Below are positions 1-6,965 of a stretch of DNA of 20,386 nt, piece by piece. Positions within the stretch are counted from its first letter, which is position 1; every line of letters begins with the position of its first letter. The position numbers and the translations under genes were made by a program. The notes beneath the pieces were generated by a model, which saw nothing but the letters and a program-made list of their open reading frames with translations, did not search any database and was not told the DNA's origin. This DNA comes from Mariniphaga sp964624645 (GTDB lineage: Bacteria; Bacteroidota; Bacteroidia; Bacteroidales; Prolixibacteraceae): contig CAZVAD010000044.1 in the NCBI GenBank assembly GCA_964624645.1, forward strand, positions 1 through 20,386, in the 5' to 3' direction.

Positions 1-566
1 CCCACAAACGAAAACTGCAGGGTATTGGCACCGTCAGGAATGGCCAAAGAAAAATTCCCGTCGGCATTGGTTACCGTTCCGGTTGTTGTTCCGGCAACAA
101 CTACCGTAACTCCGGGTAATGGCTGCCCGCTTTGGTCAGTAACTACGCCGGTAACAGTGCGTTGCTGCAGTGTAATTCTTGTTACAGCAGCCTCTTCTTT
201 TCCCTTTTTTGTCAGAATAATCTGCCGGTCGCTTCTTAGCTCGTAATCTACCCCGGCAGTTGAGCAAACCGATTTCAGCACTTCATCAAAAGGTTCTTCG
301 GCAAAATCAACCGAATACTTTTTTCCGGGATCAAAAATCTCGTCTTTGTAAAGAAATACATGACCGGTTTGGTCTTCAAGTGTTTTCAAAACTTGCTGGA
401 TGGTTGCCTTTTCAAAATGCAACGTCACCTTTGTCTGGGAATAACTGTTCCCGAAAGTGAAGAAAACCAGCAAAGTAAGAATCAGTGTTAGCTTCATTTT
501 TTTAAAACTTAAGTTAAGTTTCTTGTTTCTCCCCACACGGAGAATCCATTCTCGATTTTTTCTCAT
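1..566 (-). CDS. SusC/RagA-family TonB-linked outer membrane receptor, N-terminal part (cut by the left edge)
   Basis: This is the N-terminal ~188 residues of a TonB-dependent outer membrane receptor that would import glycan fragments with a SusD-like partner. The frame is open from the ATG at 566 to base 1 and continues outside the window. A 23-residue basic leader precedes a second methionine (base 497) and the hydrophobic signal segment MKLTLILTLLVFFTF, ending near SYSQ. The long leader is common in FecR-controlled SusC proteins, so I chose 566; 497 is the alternative. Next comes an STN (secretin/TonB short N-terminal) domain at about residues 45-115, then a carboxypeptidase-regulatory-like beta-sandwich beginning at TVTGVVTDQSGQPLPGVTV. 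An STN domain marks a receptor that signals to a FecR anti-sigma factor, which matches the upstream fecR and sigma genes. Plug and barrel lie outside the window. Family call is firm; substrate is unknown. Confidence 0.93.
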   Translation of the reverse strand, partial: MRKNREWILRVGRNKKLNLSFKKMKLTLILTLLVFFTFGNSYSQTKVTLHFEKATIQQVLKTLEDQTGHVFLYKDEIFDPGKKYSVDFAEEPFDEVLKSVCSTAGVDYELRSDRQIILTKKGKEEAAVTRITLQQRTVTGVVTDQSGQPLPGVTVVVAGTTTGTVTNADGNFSLAIPDGANTLQFSFV

Positions 567-612
567 ACTTTTGAACTGTTAAGTTACACATTATTAAAAT
601 TTAACACAAATA

Positions 613-643
613 AACCGGCACAGCGTTGCAGCGCAGGCCGGTT
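613..643 (-). terminator. Stem-loop between fecR-like gene and susC-like gene
   Basis: AACCGGC (613-619) and GCCGGTT (637-643) pair as a 7-bp GC-rich stem around a 17-nt loop, directly after the fecR stop. On the minus strand the bases after the stem are TATTTGTG, not a clear T run, so this is a weak intrinsic terminator or attenuator in the operon direction. On the plus strand a T-rich stretch does follow. The sequence TTTATTTG at its edge is one mismatch from the Bacteroidota -7 box TAnnTTTG, so a receptor promoter could start here (inference). Confidence 0.4.
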
Positions 644-644
644 T

Positions 645-1838
645 TTATTTATTCCTTATTTCATAATACTCCTTCCCGATTTCCAAAATCTCAACCGTTG
701 CAGCATCTGCCAGATTTCCAAGTACATGCTCGCGGGTTCCGCTCAGGTCAAGCTTCCCGGAAATTTTTACACCTCCCAGAAGGGGGTTACTATACTTAAA
801 ACGGATGTTGTAATAGCGCTCCAATCGTTTTACAATTCGGCTCAGGTCTGTGCTTTCAAACTTGAGCAACCCGTCTTTCCAGAGGGTATAATATTCATAA
901 TCCACCTCTTCTAAGCGGGTAGTGCGTTCGGTTTTATTGAATGCTGCCAGTTGCCCGGGGCTTAGTACAGTAGTTTCAGAAAAAATACCAGCATTGTTTT
1001 GTTCCAGACTAATTTTTCCATGCGTAAGAACCGTTTCAATAATATTGTCGGCAGGATATGCCGAAACATTGAATTGTGTCCCCAGCACCCGCACACGAAT
1101 ATCTGTGGTTTGCACCACAAAAGGTTGTTTTTCGTCGTGTTTTACGTCAAAAAAAGCTTCGCCCGCCAAAAAAACTTCGCGGGTTTTATCGGCGAAAAAA
1201 TCCGGATAAATCAACCGGCTACCGGCATTCAGAAATACATGCGTTCCATCGGGAAGAGTAACCTCAGAGGTTTTCCCGTAAGGAATAACCAATTGGTTCA
1301 TCTCGGGGGTTCCGGTCTTTTGCGGTAACGAAGATTCAACAATATTGTCATTTACAATTACTTGTCCATCCCGGCGATGCTCAATCCGGGAATTGGATTC
1401 ACTGAGCAAAATATTTTCACCACCGGGACGTATAAGTCTGGCTTCATCCGAATGGACAGGCTCAGTAATCTCCTGAGCATAGAACTGTGGATTGAAATTG
1501 TTTTTCTGATAAAAAAGCAGTGCGCCAATTGCAAAAAAGAGAATGGCAACTGCTGCATATTTCATCAGACCGGTGAAAATTCTCCGTGTTTTTTTAGCTC
1601 CCTGCCGTGCTTCAATCTGCTGCAGAATCTGAGCAAAAAGAATTATTTTTTCATTCTCTGAAAGTTCTTTGTCAGTTGTGCGAAGTTTATGGAGAATTCT
1701 GCGTGCCAGCAGAATATTTTCCTTTTCAGGAGGATTGTCTGTCTGAAATGTTGTCCACCACTCATTGAGCTCATCTTCGGGGCTGAATACCCATTGAATG
1801 AATCGCGGATCTTCAAGATATTTGCTGATATTTTTCAT
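645..1838 (-). CDS. FecR-family anti-sigma factor (FecR domain plus DUF4974)
   Basis: A 397-residue inner-membrane anti-sigma factor that should hold the neighbouring ECF sigma factor inactive until the SusC-like receptor signals through its STN domain. Layout: a cytoplasmic N-terminal part (1-90), one transmembrane helix at about 92-110 (YAAVAILFFAIGALLFY), a periplasmic linker, a FecR domain at about 184-280 with the typical LPDGTHVFLNAGSRLIYP and AGEAFFDV segments, and a C-terminal DUF4974 domain at about 322-395. Length and architecture are standard for Bacteroidota. The ATG at 1838 is the only sensible start. The gene lies 79 bp before the receptor start and, unusually, 493 bp after the sigma factor gene, so it may have its own promoter; I saw no clear -7 box in that gap. 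Family assignment is secure; the partner is inferred from position. Confidence 0.95.
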   Translation of the reverse strand: MKNISKYLEDPRFIQWVFSPEDELNEWWTTFQTDNPPEKENILLARRILHKLRTTDKELSENEKIILFAQILQQIEARQGAKKTRRIFTGLMKYAAVAILFFAIGALLFYQKNNFNPQFYAQEITEPVHSDEARLIRPGGENILLSESNSRIEHRRDGQVIVNDNIVESSLPQKTGTPEMNQLVIPYGKTSEVTLPDGTHVFLNAGSRLIYPDFFADKTREVFLAGEAFFDVKHDEKQPFVVQTTDIRVRVLGTQFNVSAYPADNIIETVLTHGKISLEQNNAGIFSETTVLSPGQLAAFNKTERTTRLEEVDYEYYTLWKDGLLKFESTDLSRIVKRLERYYNIRFKYSNPLLGGVKISGKLDLSGTREHVLGNLADAATVEILEIGKEYYEIRNK

Positions 1839-2010
1839 TGAAATTTTATCTCACTACACTAAAAGGAATCCAGCATTTGAAATATGGACAGTTTTTTCAA
1901 CTTTATTTTAAAAAAAATCCACTCAATGGAAAAATTATTAAATGAATATCCGGATATATTTCTGATTTTATAAATCTGTTACAATCCTGGCCAAATGGTT
2001 CTTTTGTCCC

Positions 2011-2043
2011 AAACCTTGAAGGTTTTAAAAACCTTCAAGGTTT
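2011..2043. repeat. Perfect nested palindrome, possible bidirectional terminator
   Basis: Arms 2011-2026 and 2028-2043 are exact reverse complements (16 bp) around a single central base. Each arm also contains its own 15-nt odd palindrome: AAACCTTGAAGGTTT at 2011-2025 and AAACCTTCAAGGTTT at 2029-2043. The structure can therefore fold as one long hairpin or as two small ones. Runs of A and T at the centre and edges would suit a two-way terminator between the sigma factor and fecR genes. Function is inference. Confidence 0.65.
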
Positions 2044-2104
2044 AAATTACAGATCATCAGCTGATTGGTTTCAATGGAAATGTTACTCCCAATCCCCCTG
2101 ACAT

Positions 2105-2122
2105 TCCCGAAAGCCTTCGGGA
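2105..2122. repeat. Small hairpin (7-bp stem, 4-nt loop)
   Basis: TCCCGAA (2105-2111) pairs with TTCGGGA (2116-2122) around the loop AGCC. It lies beside another short palindrome, CGAGTCTCG (2127-2135), and upstream of the repeat copy at 2157-2184. TCCCGA...TCGGGA hairpins are a common scattered intergenic element in Bacteroidota, so this is more likely part of a dispersed repeat than a dedicated regulator. Confidence 0.45.
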
Positions 2123-2156
2123 GGGACGAGTCTCGCTTCCCCGACCTTGGTGCATT

Positions 2157-2184
2157 CTTTGTGCCTTCGTGTCTTTGTGGCAAA
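2157..2184. repeat. Degenerate repeat copy A
   Basis: The 28 bases beginning CTTTGTGCC and ending TTTGTGGCAAA match copy B (2331-2358) at 23 of 28 positions by direct comparison. In reverse translation it reads CHKDTKAQR, a string that appears in many spurious hypothetical proteins made from such repeats (general knowledge). Copy A lies wholly in the non-coding gap. Confidence 0.6.
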
Positions 2185-2330
2185 ACCCATGTATTTTACA
2201 AACACAGGAGGTTATAAGGTTTTTGGTCTGTTTGTTTACAGCATGTTGCTGAGGTTGCAAAAAAAGAAACAAGGTCTTAAGTGTCACTAAACCAAATAAT
2301 TGCACGGCAAACCTTATTCAGAATTAAAAC

Positions 2331-2358
2331 CTTAGTGTCCTGGTGTCTTAGTGGCAAA
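2331..2358. repeat. Degenerate repeat copy B, overlapping the sigma factor 3' end
   Basis: The 28 bases beginning CTTAGTGTCC and ending TTAGTGGCAAA match copy A at 23 of 28 positions in the same orientation. The copy contains the stop codon (2332-2334) and the last codons of the sigma factor gene, so the protein end ATKTPGH is repeat-encoded. A fragment at 2277-2286 (CTTAAGTGTC) may be a third, more decayed copy. Confidence 0.6.
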
Positions 2359-2946
2359 GAAACCTGTGATTGTCCGTGTTACCCATGTTCCATCCCCCGC
2401 ATTACCATATTTTTCACGAATTGCCTTCAGCGCCCGATATACCTGTTTCCGGGCCGACTCAACAGATATTTCCATCAACTGTGAAATTTCCTCGTATTCC
2501 ATGGAGAGATTATAGCGCAGATACAGCACCTCCTTTTGTCCGGGCGGAAGGTGTTCCAGCATTTCACGCACCTGGCGGTTCATCTCCAGCTCTTTTTCCG
2601 TTTGAATAATTGCGGATTCAATACTGTATTCCGGCTCGAAATTCAGCTCGCATTCTTCCGCGCTTATATGTTTGCGGTTACGCTGCAATTTCTTGATGAT
2701 ATTGCGTTTCAGCGCCAATATCAGATAAAAACGAAGATTTTCCGGATCGCTTTTGTTTTTGCTCCGCTTCATAAAAAGATCAAGAAAAACCTCCTGAATG
2801 GCGTCTTTCACGATATCGTCATCAGTGCAAAGCTTGATCCCATAGCTGTAAAGCGCATTTACATGCAGATTGTAAAAGTGCGCGAAAGCTTCTTTATCAC
2901 CTGCAAGAAAACTTTTCCAAAGTATTGAAATATCGTTTCCTTTCAT
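2332..2946 (-). CDS. FecI-type ECF RNA polymerase sigma-70 factor
   Basis: A 204-residue extracytoplasmic-function sigma factor expected to be held by the downstream FecR-like protein and to direct transcription of the SusC-like receptor operon. Region 2 spans about residues 18-90 (core binding and -10 recognition; DDDIVKDAIQEVFLDLF is the characteristic region 2 helix). Region 4 spans about 122-178 (LPPGQKEVLYLRYNLSMEY, then ISVESARKQVYRALKAIR, the -35 recognition helix). I chose the ATG at 2946 because the longer frame to 2958 begins with TTG and a good -7 box at 2975-2982 would put the transcript start near 2968, leaving almost no leader for the TTG. Residues 181-204 after the region 4 helix are not conserved sigma sequence, and the final residues come from an intergenic repeat. 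Confidence 0.92.
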   Translation of the reverse strand: MKGNDISILWKSFLAGDKEAFAHFYNLHVNALYSYGIKLCTDDDIVKDAIQEVFLDLFMKRSKNKSDPENLRFYLILALKRNIIKKLQRNRKHISAEECELNFEPEYSIESAIIQTEKELEMNRQVREMLEHLPPGQKEVLYLRYNLSMEYEEISQLMEISVESARKQVYRALKAIREKYGNAGDGTWVTRTITGFFATKTPGH

Positions 2947-2974
2947 GGGTTTATGCAATGACTACCAATTTCAG

Positions 2975-2982
2975 CAAAGATA
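2975..2982 (-). promoter_or_regulatory. Bacteroidota -7 promoter box for the sigma factor gene
   Basis: On the minus strand this reads TATCTTTG, an exact match to the TAnnTTTG -7 consensus, 28 bases upstream of the chosen ATG. The upstream TTTG-like element is off-spaced: the nearest TTTG lies 28 bases away rather than about 20, so the -33 half is poor. The predicted leader is about 20 nt. Confidence 0.5.
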
Positions 2983-3053
2983 AACAACTTAGTCAGTAAA
3001 ATAAATAGGACAAAATAAAATATTATTTGCAAATGCAAAGTTGACAGTTAGGC

Positions 3054-5534
3054 CTATTGCACGACAATCAGGTATTTTCCGGCTGTCAGATTAAACGTTC
3101 CGGTTTGCAATCCATGCACTGTTCCCGGATTAAATGACGGGTCTGAGACAGCACTTAACTGAATCTGTTCTGCCGGCTCTTTTTTAAGGCGGACTAATGC
3201 CGTTGAGCCTGCAGGGATTTCAAATTCATAGATTACCTGCAAATCGTTTTTCTTCCAGCTTGAAATAATTTGTCCGAAGGGAGAATGGTAAACGGTATGT
3301 ATATATTCGAGGTCTTGAGGCACGGAAGGCGCCAAAATAAACTTCTCAAAACCGGGATTCTCCGGATCGGGGCGTATTCCGCCAAGCCACCGGAAAAACC
3401 ACTCCGTAACGCTGCCAAACATGGGGTGGCAATTGGAATAGATATTATCGCTCTCTTTCCAGGTCTCCCAAATGGTTGTTGCGCCGCTGTCTATCATAAA
3501 ACCCCAGCCGGGAAACTCCCGGCTGTTCACAATCTGATACACTTTTTCGGGAGAAACATATTTTGACAAAACTTCCAGAATGTGTTTGGTGCCAAAAATA
3601 CCTGTAACAAAATGGCCTGCCGGGGCCTGCTGAACAGCAGCCAGTAAGGAATCAACCGCAGCCGGAATTTCCTCCTCCGGAATCACATTGTAATAAAGCA
3701 GCGTTGAATAAAGAGTCTGGCGATTAATTTCTCTGGTATATGGTTTATCCCAAAACTCCTCTTTCAGGCGCTTCCTGATTTTTTCAGCCAACTGCATATA
3801 TTGCTCCTCTTTTAAAGTATCGTCCAGCAACGATGCAAATTTTTGCATAACTTCTGCACAAAACAGATAATGTGCTGTTCCCGTAAGTTCCACCGGAACA
3901 GGAATCAGGGATTCGTGGTCTCCTAATCCAAAATCAACCCACCCGTCAGGATGAAGATGCGCCGATTTATCCATCCATTTATTGTTTGTTTCATACATTT
4001 CTCTGACGAACTCAAGGTCGTTATAATATAGCCACAGATAATACTGCGTAATCAGGAAAGCTGATTCCCAGCTTAATCCGCAATATTCAATCCCAACAAA
4101 CGGGGCAGTATCCACAAAACCGGTATCATTCATGGCATCTATCCAGTCATATATGGTTTTCTGATAAAACGTTTTCATGTCGTAGTTGCAGATGAATGCT
4201 TCGCTGACCGCATTCAGGTCTCCGCCGTATCCAAATTTTTCACGCGCTGCACAGTCGGATTGCACGCCAATCAGATTGGCCAGAAAAGTGCGTTGTGTAG
4301 CATCCTGAATTGCATTCAACAGTTCATTTGATGAAAAAAACTGATTACCGGAAGCTACATTTGTATTCAGAAACAATCCTTCAATATCATGAAGCTCAGG
4401 CATTTGTTTCAATCCTGAAATTTCCATGTACCGGTAGGTATGAAAAGTGAACTCGGGCTGAAACCAGGCCTCAGGTTCATTTCCGAAAATATAAGTGTCT
4501 GTTTGCCAGGCAGTATCCGGCGCAAAGGGACCTCCCATTCCGCTTCTTTTGATTTGCCCGCAAACAGCAGTCATCGGATTCAGTTTCCCATCAGGATAAA
4601 TTCTTTCTCCAAACCTGAAAACAATAGAATCTCCGGGCTTCCCCCTTAGTTTTATCCGGTAAGTGCCTGTGAAATTAACGCCCATATCCGCAATAAATAA
4701 GTCCTGCCCGGGAGAATAAATCTTTTCAGGACGAATAATTTTCCGTATCTGAATTCCCGGAAAAAAAGCTTTCTGCAAGCTGCCTCCCGGCCCTTCAGAA
4801 ACAATTGACGGATTCCATGAAGCATCGTTAAAATCCGGCTGATCCCATCCGGAAATCTCTCTTCCGGCATCATATACCTCCCCCAGGTAAACATTGTTTT
4901 TCAGCAAAGGCCCGCCGGCATATTTCCATGTTTCGTTGGTGGTAATTTCTTCGTGCTTCCCATTTTTGTACTCCAAAACTATTTTTGCAATAAATCCAGG
5001 CCTTCCGGTCTTTAATACATCTCGCATGTTACGTTTACCCCACATGCGCAAGGGCAGCGGATTATAAAAACCGTTGCCAAGCGTAACGCCAATGCAATTC
5101 TTCCCGCCAGAAACCATTTCAGTGATGTCATATTGAGCATAATAAATTCGCTTGCTGAAGTCTGTCCATGCCGGATCAAGAAAATTATCGCCTACCCTTT
5201 TGCCATTGATTGATGCTTTGTAATAGCCGGCTGCCGTAATCAGCAACTTCGCTGACTTCAATTCTCCGTCCGGACTGAATTCTTTCCTGAAAAGTGGCGC
5301 CGGATCATCCTGATAAAAAAGGGAGTCGTTTCCCGGAAGAGCTTCACTGTCTGTCAACCATTTTGCATCTCCGCCATCCAGCGTAGAGTAATCCGTTTTG
5401 TTGAATCTGCTGTTGCAGCCTGATAAAATGATCAGAAAGACAAAAAAGAAAAGTGTTTCTAACCGGAATAAAGCTGTTTTGGAATTGTGAATATGCATTT
5501 TTAGTTTTTTTGAATTTTGACTTTGTGTTTTCAT
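3054..5534 (-). CDS. Alpha-L-rhamnosidase, glycoside hydrolase family 78, lipoprotein
   Basis: An inverting exo-hydrolase that should remove terminal alpha-L-rhamnose from glycans or glycosides; probably tethered to a membrane. The 826-residue product has a long basic N-terminus, a hydrophobic stretch and a lipobox LSGC with the lipidated Cys at 40. An N-terminal rhamnosidase beta-sandwich occupies about 93-250 (YYKASINGKRVGDNFLDPAW). A second beta domain occupies about 270-395 (FIADMGVNFTGTYRIKLRG). The (alpha/alpha)6 catalytic barrel spans about 400-720, and a C-terminal beta domain about 722-826. The catalytic signature QSDCAAREKFGYGGD carries D427, E432 (general acid) and D439 with the spacing known for GH78. 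GATTIWETW carries E690, the expected general base. The ATG at 5534 is used; Met13 (5498) would also keep the signal. It sits upstream of the sigma factor and divergent from the DUF1080 gene. All key residues are present. Confidence 0.93.
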   Translation of the reverse strand: MKTQSQNSKKLKMHIHNSKTALFRLETLFFFVFLIILSGCNSRFNKTDYSTLDGGDAKWLTDSEALPGNDSLFYQDDPAPLFRKEFSPDGELKSAKLLITAAGYYKASINGKRVGDNFLDPAWTDFSKRIYYAQYDITEMVSGGKNCIGVTLGNGFYNPLPLRMWGKRNMRDVLKTGRPGFIAKIVLEYKNGKHEEITTNETWKYAGGPLLKNNVYLGEVYDAGREISGWDQPDFNDASWNPSIVSEGPGGSLQKAFFPGIQIRKIIRPEKIYSPGQDLFIADMGVNFTGTYRIKLRGKPGDSIVFRFGERIYPDGKLNPMTAVCGQIKRSGMGGPFAPDTAWQTDTYIFGNEPEAWFQPEFTFHTYRYMEISGLKQMPELHDIEGLFLNTNVASGNQFFSSNELLNAIQDATQRTFLANLIGVQSDCAAREKFGYGGDLNAVSEAFICNYDMKTFYQKTIYDWIDAMNDTGFVDTAPFVGIEYCGLSWESAFLITQYYLWLYYNDLEFVREMYETNNKWMDKSAHLHPDGWVDFGLGDHESLIPVPVELTGTAHYLFCAEVMQKFASLLDDTLKEEQYMQLAEKIRKRLKEEFWDKPYTREINRQTLYSTLLYYNVIPEEEIPAAVDSLLAAVQQAPAGHFVTGIFGTKHILEVLSKYVSPEKVYQIVNSREFPGWGFMIDSGATTIWETWKESDNIYSNCHPMFGSVTEWFFRWLGGIRPDPENPGFEKFILAPSVPQDLEYIHTVYHSPFGQIISSWKKNDLQVIYEFEIPAGSTALVRLKKEPAEQIQLSAVSDPSFNPGTVHGLQTGTFNLTAGKYLIVVQ

Positions 5535-5636
5535 TTTTGAAAACCGAATAAAAATAGAATAATTTTTGCTCTAAAGCGATTGCTTATGTGGAATAATGTT
5601 CAAATAGGGACTTTACTGCAATAAATATTCAGTCGC

Positions 5637-5668
5637 TTGAATAAATACTGGAAATTCGCTATTTTTAG
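5637..5668 (+). promoter_or_regulatory. Possible promoter of the DUF1080 gene
   Basis: TTG at 5637-5639 and TATTTTTA at 5660-5667 (TAnnTTTG with one mismatch) lie about 20 bases apart, and the box is about 22 bases upstream of the ATG. The rest of the 155-bp divergent gap is AT-rich. No convincing matching box was found for the rhamnosidase on the other strand. Weak support. Confidence 0.25.
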
Positions 5669-5689
5669 CCTGAAATTAAAACCGGAAAA

Positions 5690-6400
5690 ATGAAACACCT
5701 GATTTATTTTGCATTTCCTGTGCTTTTTTTGATTTTATCGGTCTGTGCACCTAAGGAACATCCAATCAATACACTCACAAAAAAAGAAATTGCCGATGGC
5801 TGGGAGCTGCTGTTTGACGGCCATTCACTAAAAAACTGGAAAACGTTCAATGGCGGGGAAGTTACCGGTTGGGAGATTATTGATGGTGTTTTGCACAATT
5901 CAGGCGTTGGTTCCGATCATGGCGGCGATATTATCACAAAAAAGGAATTTCAGAATTTTGAGCTCAGGCTGGAATGGAAAGTGGCTCCTGAAAGCAATTC
6001 CGGTATCTTTTTTCATTGCCAGGAGGGCATTGTGGATGCAATCTATGAGTCCGGGCCGGAGTACCAGCTCATTGACGACCATGGTTGGCCAACAAAGCTT
6101 AAAGACAGTCAGTATTCAGGCGCCAATTACGATATGCATGCCCCTCAGAATGCCCGGGTGATGCCGCTTGACGAATGGAATAAAACCCGTATTCTTGTCA
6201 GTGGACCCCATGTTGAACACTGGCTGAACGGAAAAAAAGTGGTTGAATATGAGCTTTGGAGCGATGAATGGAAAGCATTGAAAGAAAACAGCAAGTGGAA
6301 GGACATGCCATATTACGGCGTATCAAAAACCGGGCATATCGGACTGCAGGACCACGGCGGGTTAAGCATGTTCCGGAATATAAAAATCAAGGTGTTGTAG
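5690..6400 (+). CDS. DUF1080 / 3-keto-disaccharide hydrolase family secreted protein
   Basis: A 236-residue exported protein of the DUF1080 family (PF06439), a concanavalin-like beta-jelly-roll group now named for 3-keto-disaccharide hydrolase activity. The N-terminal signal is followed by Cys19 in LSVC; valine just before the Cys is not a good lipobox residue, so lipidation is uncertain. The domain runs from about residue 36 to the end. Recognisable family segments are GWELLFDGHSLKNWKTF at the start, the LEWKVAPESNSGIFFHC strand, GPEYQLIDD, the EWNKTRILVSGPHVEHWLNG strand pair and GHIGLQDHGG near the C-terminus. It is divergent from the GH78 rhamnosidase (155-bp gap), which suggests both act on the same glycoside, but a precise reaction cannot be read from sequence. 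Its 3' end overlaps the convergent DUF3109 gene by 14 bp. Confidence 0.9.
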   Translation: MKHLIYFAFPVLFLILSVCAPKEHPINTLTKKEIADGWELLFDGHSLKNWKTFNGGEVTGWEIIDGVLHNSGVGSDHGGDIITKKEFQNFELRLEWKVAPESNSGIFFHCQEGIVDAIYESGPEYQLIDDHGWPTKLKDSQYSGANYDMHAPQNARVMPLDEWNKTRILVSGPHVEHWLNGKKVVEYELWSDEWKALKENSKWKDMPYYGVSKTGHIGLQDHGGLSMFRNIKIKVL

Positions 6401-6965
6401 TGTCGAAGTATTCTGCTGCAACTTTTAATTCCTCATACCACTCTTTGCCATATTTTCTGGTCAACGGCTCCCTGAGAAACTCATAGAGTTTTACATCAAG
6501 TGATTTCCCGCAGCTGCGGGCTGGTTTGCAGATATTGATTTGCTGATAGTTTAAAGCGTCAAAATTCTTGTGCTCTCCAATTCGGATAGGGAAAAGATGG
6601 CAGGAAATCGGTTTTCTGAAATGCGTTTTCTTCTCCAGGTAAGCTTTTTCGATGGCACACTTCACAATCCCCTTTTCATCGTAAAATGAGTAAACGCATT
6701 GCTGTTCACCCACAAGTGGAGTTACCAGATCGCCATCATGGTCAATAAGCGAAAACCCCTGCTTCTGAATTTCCCGGCGATGCTTTTCCGGCAGATACTC
6801 CTGAAAAGCCGGATACTCTTCCTCAATGATTCTGGCTTCCTCCGGAGTGATGGGAGCGCCTGATTCCCCTTCAACACAACAGGCGCCTTTGCATTTCAGC
6901 AGATCGCAAACAAAATAGTTGTCAAATATTTCACGGCTGATGATTGCCCGTCCAATTTCAATCAT
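6387..6965 (-). CDS. DUF3109-family cysteine-rich protein
   Basis: A 192-residue cytoplasmic protein of the DUF3109 family, widespread in Bacteroidota and of unproven function. Nine cysteines are spread along the chain (20, 25, 29, 30, 90, 103, 122, 146, 152). The arrangement CDLLKCKGACC, then QC...KCAIEKAY, then KPISCHLFPIRI, then ICKPARSC resembles the CxxxCxxCC-type metal or Fe-S-binding layout of YkgJ-like proteins, so a metal site is likely (inference). No signal peptide or membrane segment is present. The start ATG at 6965 lies inside the last codons of gpmI (8-bp overlap), so translation is probably coupled. The 3' end overlaps the convergent DUF1080 gene by 14 bp with no room for a separate terminator. 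Length is normal for the family. Confidence 0.88.
   Translation of the reverse strand: MIEIGRAIISREIFDNYFVCDLLKCKGACCVEGESGAPITPEEARIIEEEYPAFQEYLPEKHRREIQKQGFSLIDHDGDLVTPLVGEQQCVYSFYDEKGIVKCAIEKAYLEKKTHFRKPISCHLFPIRIGEHKNFDALNYQQINICKPARSCGKSLDVKLYEFLREPLTRKYGKEWYEELKVAAEYFDTTTP

Larger units (their letters stand above)
1839..2331. repeat. 493-bp non-coding region with palindromes and degenerate repeat copies
   Basis: No credible gene is present; the longest frames here translate repeat sequence. It contains a perfect 33-nt nested palindrome (2011-2043), a 7-bp-stem hairpin (2105-2122), and a repeat unit at 2157-2184 matched by a second copy at 2331-2358. The first ~170 bases (1839-2010) are AT-rich with nothing recognised. 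The sequence style resembles the dispersed intergenic repeats of Bacteroidota genomes (general knowledge, not checked against this genome). Confidence 0.6.

Noticed and set aside
2057..2305. 82-residue minus-strand reading frame in the sigma-fecR gap
   Set aside because: Its middle translates repeat copy A and a hairpin (CHKDTKAQR), a known source of spurious hypothetical proteins, and it has no recognisable domain.
2947..2958. Longer sigma factor start at a TTG codon
   Set aside because: The ATG at 2946 is in frame, fits region 2 spacing, and the -7 box at 2975-2982 leaves too little leader for the TTG.
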